This document shows positions 4,200-7,075 of a stretch of DNA of 7,075 nucleotides, piece after piece. Positions within the stretch are counted from its first letter, which is position 1, and every line of letters starts with the position of its first letter. Source of the stretch: Deltaproteobacteria bacterium (GTDB taxonomy: Bacteria > Bdellovibrionota > O2-12-FULL-43-9 > JACQJE01); the NCBI GenBank assembly GCA_016205125.1, contig JACQJE010000116.1:1-7075 (forward strand). The letters run 5' to 3'. The notes beneath the pieces were generated by a model. The model was not told where the DNA came from. It saw nothing but the letters and a program-made list of their open reading frames with translations, and made no database searches. A program made the translations under genes and the position numbers.

Positions 4200-5483
4200 T
4201 TATTCAACACCTCCAGCTTCGATCAAGACCTCTCTGACTTCAGCGTTACGCGCTTTAGCGAGGGCTGTTTCTCCATATTTGTCACGCGCGTTGACATCAG
4301 CCCCTTTGGCCAATAACAAACGGATAAGATCGAGCTGGGCATATCTTACTACCTCATAATTTATCACCATATACATGAGGGGAGTCTTGCCGGAATATTT
4401 CTCATGGACATTGGGATTGCATCCTGCTTCTGCAAGTTGACGCACCATTTCAGGTTCAAATCCAAATAGTCCTTCAGCTGCATAGAGAAGCGCATTATGA
4501 CCATTTTTTTCAACGGCATTGGCATCTGCCCCCTTCTCGAGAAGAGCATTAAAAACCTTTGGGAGACTTGCCCATGCAGCCATAATCAATGCTGTACTTC
4601 CGTTCTCTGCGACAAGATTGACATTGGCATGGTTATCCAAAAGAAGCTGGATCATCTCTGGCATGATTCGTCGATCCTCTTTATAAAATATCATGGCGGA
4701 CATCAAAGGAGTCCATCCGCCGTTGGATACAGCATCTACATCTGCTCCTGCTCGGAGTAAAACAGCTGCTCCTGCAGTATTTAAATGATGATCTTTTCCT
4801 AACATCGTGTGATGCAATGCTGTCTCCCCTAATAAATCAGCAGCGTTGACATCAGCGCCATGGTCAATCATCAGCTGCAGAATTGAAGCATCTTCTTCTT
4901 TGCAAAATTCAGCTGCCAGGATGAGAGCGGTTCTTCCCTCATCGTTCTTAGATCGAGGATCAGCGCCTTGCTCGATCAGCTTTCTGACATCCTGTGGCAC
5001 ACATCCTGCTTCCACTGTACGTCTCAAAAGAATGTTAAGCTCCTCTTGGCATTGCAATCTCAGATCAGCGTTTGATGAAATTTGATAATTTGAATCGTCA
5101 ATCCGCAAGAGTCCGAGATTCTCATGCATCACTAGGCTCACTTTTTGCTGATATGTCATAATCTGTGCCCAGCGTACACGATTCAACACAATTTTCTTTT
5201 CATCGGGATAATTGATGGCATCTACCGCGCGACCATTGAAGATGAGTTCCCGATCTGTCGTCTCGACAATCGTTTCATCAATCAGATGACGAAATTGATT
5301 CAGATTAATCTGCGGCAAGCTTTTCGGATATTCTCTGGAAAGAGCTGCATGAATCTGACGTGCTACCTGGACAAATTCCAAAGCATAAGCATCTCCCCCT
5401 CCGCTGTCCATCCCGCCATCGTCGGCATAGAGAGGAATTGCAATGCTGACCATCATAACAAAGCTCGTGATTTGCCTCATCAT
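4200..5483 (-). CDS. Secreted ankyrin-repeat protein
   Basis: A 427-residue exported protein in three parts. Residues 1-20 are a signal peptide with a likely cleavage after Leu-Tyr-Ala. Residues 21-160 are a domain with GGGDAYALEFV (28-38), NYPDEKKIVLNRVRW (91-105) and VSLVMHENLGLLRIDDSNYQIS (115-136, written here as its full span only to locate it). I associate this pattern with exported proteins of Bdellovibrio-like bacteria, where the middle usually reads His-Glu-Tyr-Leu-Gly. Residues 163-427 carry seven ankyrin units starting near 183, 219, 256, 295, 328, 365 and 404, each with Gly-x-Thr-(A/P)-Leu and Gly-Ala-Asp-(V/A)-Asn type ends, preceded by a half unit. The repeats should bind a protein partner outside the cytoplasm; the partner is unknown. 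His120-Glu121 looks like a relic of a zinc-peptidase helix, but a second His is missing. AAGGAG lies eight bases before the ATG. Confidence 0.82.
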   Translation of the reverse strand: MMRQITSFVMMVSIAIPLYADDGGMDSGGGDAYALEFVQVARQIHAALSREYPKSLPQINLNQFRHLIDETIVETTDRELIFNGRAVDAINYPDEKKIVLNRVRWAQIMTYQQKVSLVMHENLGLLRIDDSNYQISSNADLRLQCQEELNILLRRTVEAGCVPQDVRKLIEQGADPRSKNDEGRTALILAAEFCKEEDASILQLMIDHGADVNAADLLGETALHHTMLGKDHHLNTAGAAVLLRAGADVDAVSNGGWTPLMSAMIFYKEDRRIMPEMIQLLLDNHANVNLVAENGSTALIMAAWASLPKVFNALLEKGADANAVEKNGHNALLYAAEGLFGFEPEMVRQLAEAGCNPNVHEKYSGKTPLMYMVINYEVVRYAQLDLIRLLLAKGADVNARDKYGETALAKARNAEVREVLIEAGGVE

Positions 5484-5558
5484 GGCTATTTCTCCTTAAA
5501 TAAATTAACTGCTCATCACTGCAATCTAAATCTTCTCCCATGCACCATTCTAGTTCGG

Positions 5559-5587
5559 AATATAAACAGTTCGAGATCGGCCGTCTA
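5559..5587 (-). promoter_or_regulatory. Candidate promoter of the ankyrin gene
   Basis: On the minus strand, TAGACG (5587-5582, 4 of 6 to the -35 consensus) and TATATT (5564-5559, 5 of 6 to the -10) are 17 bases apart. The start would be near 5552, giving a leader of about 68 bases with AAGGAG at 5497-5492. The match is modest, and other AT-rich choices exist nearby. Confidence 0.3.
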
Positions 5588-5633
5588 GATTTTTTTATTA
5601 AAATTTACTAATGATTTTTTATCTACAAGTAAA
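5588..5633. promoter_or_regulatory. AT-rich divergent control region with repeated motifs
   Basis: This stretch is strongly A+T-rich compared with its surroundings. It has two imperfect direct copies of GATTTTTT(T)AT-x-TA at 5588-5600 and 5613-5625, and an inverted pair, TTTACT (5604-5609) and AGTAAA (5628-5633). It lies just upstream of the TIGR02147-type regulator and between divergent genes, so it could be a regulator site or an UP-like element. I cannot place a convincing -35/-10 pair for the rightward gene. Confidence 0.35.
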
Positions 5634-5647
5634 CATTAGGAGGGGTG

Positions 5648-6451
5648 ATGAATCTTTTTCAGTTGGATGACTACAAAGAGTACGTGCGGCAAAGAATCGC
5701 ATCCATGCCGAAGAGGGGGCATGGGGAGTGGAAAAAGATTGCAGAGTGCCTCAGGATTCATACCTCGATGGTGAGTCAGATCTTTAAGGGGGAGAAAGAG
5801 CTCACACTGGAGCAGTCATGTGCGCTCTGTCACTATTTTGGATTGAATGAGCTGGAGACCGATTACTTTCTGCATCTGGTGCAGAGGGAGCGGGCAGGGA
5901 GCGCTCAGCTGAAGCAGGTGTTGACGCGGCAGATGGGGGAGCTGAAGGAAAAGTTTCAGCAGTTGCAACATCGATTGCCGAAAACCATGAAGCTCACAGA
6001 GGCAGACAAGGCTCTTTTTTATTCTCATTGGTACTACAGCGGGATCCGGTTGCTGAGTTCCGTGCCGGAGTTTCATGATGTCGATCGGATTGCGGAGTAT
6101 CTGAAGCTCCCGAAAAATGTCGTCAGTTCGGTTTTGACATTTCTGGTCTCTGTGGGGCTCTGTGCCAATAAGAATGGAAAGCTCCAGATGGGGCCAAATC
6201 GGACGCATATTGAGATGGAATCCCCCTTGTCAGCAAGGCACCATACGAACTGGCGGATTAAGGCATTGGAGAACCTTCAGAGCCTGGCCCACGATGAGCT
6301 TTCCTTTACGGGGCCGATGTCGATTGCGGTGAAGGACTTTGCGAAGATCCGCGGTGAGGCTGTGGAGTTTATTGAGAAGGTGAGTGCCATTGTAAAAGAT
6401 TCGGAGCCTGAGCAACTCGCCTGCCTTACGCTTGATTGGTTTAGGGTATAG
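5648..6451 (+). CDS. TIGR02147-type regulator (XRE-like HTH plus DUF4423)
   Basis: A 267-residue protein matching the architecture of the TIGR02147 family, which is found mainly in Bdellovibrio-like bacteria and Fibrobacter. It opens MNLFQLDDYKEYV, the usual (Asn)-x-Phe-x-x-x-x-Asp-Tyr-(R/K) start. An XRE-like HTH spans about 27-75, with IAECLRIHTSMVSQIFKGEK as its recognition part. A charged, probably coiled-coil segment lies at 80-110. The DUF4423 region follows (about 118-267), with ALFYSHWYYSGIRLL at 122-136, a predicted winged-helix part at 142-185 and a C-terminal LTLDWFRV. The family is thought to be regulatory; no target is known to me. The ATG at 5648 was preferred to the GTG one codon earlier because it matches the family start, although AGGAGG (5638-5643) is then only four bases away. 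It precedes argF on the same strand, but a 104-base gap with its own promoter suggests a separate transcript. Confidence 0.85.
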   Translation: MNLFQLDDYKEYVRQRIASMPKRGHGEWKKIAECLRIHTSMVSQIFKGEKELTLEQSCALCHYFGLNELETDYFLHLVQRERAGSAQLKQVLTRQMGELKEKFQQLQHRLPKTMKLTEADKALFYSHWYYSGIRLLSSVPEFHDVDRIAEYLKLPKNVVSSVLTFLVSVGLCANKNGKLQMGPNRTHIEMESPLSARHHTNWRIKALENLQSLAHDELSFTGPMSIAVKDFAKIRGEAVEFIEKVSAIVKDSEPEQLACLTLDWFRV

Positions 6452-6491
6452 GGAGGCACTGATTCATTCGGTATCGAACGGACGAGTCTGG

Positions 6492-6520
6492 CTGACAGAG
6501 TGGGAAAATTCTGATATGAG
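6492..6520 (+). promoter_or_regulatory. Candidate promoter of argF
   Basis: CTGACA (6492-6497, 5 of 6 to the -35) and TATGAG (6515-6520, 4 of 6 to the -10) are 17 bases apart. A TG at 6512-6513 gives an extended -10. Transcription would start near 6527, leaving a leader of about 29 bases with the ribosome site AAGGA at 6545-6549. I see no clear ArgR box. Confidence 0.45.
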
Positions 6521-6555
6521 TGGGGCCAAATAAGCGATTGATCGAAGGATACGCC

Positions 6556-7075
6556 ATGAAGAAGGATTTTATCACGCTTTTTGACTTTTCTTCCGGAGAA
6601 TTGCTCGACATGCTCGATTTGGCGGATGAGATGAAGAAAAATCCGCAGAATTATACTCAGACTCTCAAAGGAAAAGTGCTGGGGATGATCTTTTCAAAGA
6701 GCTCGACACGCACTCGAATCTCTTTTCAAACGGGGATTTTTCAACTGGGGGGTATTGGACTTTACTTTGGAGCCAATGACCTGCAACTCTCAAGGGGAGA
6801 GACAATCAGCGACACCGCAAAGGTTTTATCCAGGTATCTCGATGCGATCATGATCCGGACCTTTTCTTACCAGGATGTTCAGGAGCTTGCTGCTTGTGCC
6901 TCGATCCCCGTCATCAACGGACTCACCGACTATAACCATCCCTGTCAGGCGATGGCGGATGCGATGACGATCAGGGAGAAATTTGGAAAATTCTCTGGCC
7001 TGAAACTGGCTTACGTCGGCGATGGAAATAATGTGGCACAATCCCTTATGACCCTCTGCGCAAAATTGGGTCTCC
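6556..7075 (+). CDS. argF: Ornithine carbamoyltransferase, 5' part (runs off the window)
   Basis: The first 173 residues of an enzyme that is normally about 300-335 long; the remainder lies past the window end. It joins carbamoyl phosphate and ornithine to make citrulline in arginine synthesis, in the cytoplasm, usually as a trimer. The carbamoyl-phosphate loop is at residues 50-54 (Ser-Thr-Arg-Thr-Arg). RGETISDTAKVLSRYLDAIM (80-99) and the HPCQ motif (128-131, inside NGLTDYNHPCQAMAD) follow. GDGNNVAQS (155-163) opens the ornithine-binding domain. HPCQ and the segment from RGE to IRTF favour ornithine over aspartate carbamoyltransferase. The loop reads Phe-Ser-Lys-Ser-Ser-Thr-Arg-Thr-Arg rather than the common Phe-Glu-Lys-x-Ser-Thr-Arg-Thr-Arg, a small deviation. 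The start has AAGGA six bases upstream. The gene could equally be named argI; the symbol follows the reaction. Confidence 0.93.
   Translation, partial: MKKDFITLFDFSSGELLDMLDLADEMKKNPQNYTQTLKGKVLGMIFSKSSTRTRISFQTGIFQLGGIGLYFGANDLQLSRGETISDTAKVLSRYLDAIMIRTFSYQDVQELAACASIPVINGLTDYNHPCQAMADAMTIREKFGKFSGLKLAYVGDGNNVAQSLMTLCAKLGL

Noticed and set aside
4106..4210. Extended 99-residue form of the small gene from a GTG at 4210
   Set aside because: It would overlap the ankyrin stop codon and be encoded by the terminator hairpin and the repeat; the ATG at 4105 has a good ribosome site.
4358..4369. Long plus-strand open frames across the ankyrin gene, including 5145-5588
   Set aside because: They lie opposite a well-supported coding frame, have no ribosome sites, and their translations resemble no protein pattern.
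5114..5127. Active zinc-peptidase site (His-Glu-x-x-His) in the exported ankyrin protein
   Set aside because: The sequence reads Met-His-Glu-Asn-Leu-Gly; the second His is absent, so no intact metal site can be claimed.
6467..6478. TTCG...CGAA mini-hairpin after the TIGR02147-type gene as a terminator
   Set aside because: The stem is only four base pairs and there is no T-run.

Overview
The window looks like accessory-rich chromosome from a Gram-negative bacterium. Two genes point to the Bdellovibrionota or a neighbouring lineage: a TIGR02147/DUF4423-type regulator at 5648-6451, and an exported protein at 4200-5483 whose N-terminal domain resembles secreted proteins I associate with Bdellovibrio-like bacteria. 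A predicted outer-membrane beta-barrel and a Tat signal fit a Gram-negative cell. The lineage is inferred from recalled families, not from a search.

Layout. 70-846 (+) is an exported, probably outer-membrane protein. It converges on a two-gene minus-strand operon: an XRE-type HTH protein (1393-1902) followed by a nucleotidyltransferase (860-1393), with overlapping stop and start codons. This has the architecture of a toxin-antitoxin or defence module. Its promoter matches the sigma70 consensus exactly (TTGACA-17-TATAAT), lies in a palindrome with 13-bp arms, and would start transcription one base before the ATG, giving an essentially leaderless mRNA.

The next part is a divergent lysR regulator (2162-3043, -) and a Tat-exported intradiol ring-cleavage dioxygenase (3160-3840, +), with a LysR-type T-N11-A box between them. 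This pair fills the space between two broken gene starts that both point into it. On the left (2061-2165, +) is the first ~30 codons of an AAA_14/DUF4143-type ATPase, cut at its Walker A motif. On the right (3847-3969, -) is the first 40 codons of a second nucleotidyltransferase, cut just before its catalytic DxD motif. The nucleotidyltransferase's small upstream partner (3911-4105, -) is intact. I read this as a ~1.7-kb regulator/dioxygenase cassette that replaced the rest of both genes.

Further right come a likely terminator (4159-4198), a REP-like intergenic motif (4109-4134), a secreted ankyrin-repeat protein (4200-5483, -), an AT-rich divergent intergenic region, the TIGR02147-type regulator (5648-6451, +), and the 5' part of argF, ornithine carbamoyltransferase (6556 to the window edge, +), which is ordinary arginine biosynthesis.

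Together, 860-4105 reads as a turnover hotspot carrying one intact and one broken nucleotidyltransferase module, a broken ATPase gene and a catabolic-type insert, between ordinary envelope and metabolic genes. I saw no rRNA, tRNA, CRISPR array or intact transposase. No gap longer than 300 bases lacks a gene.
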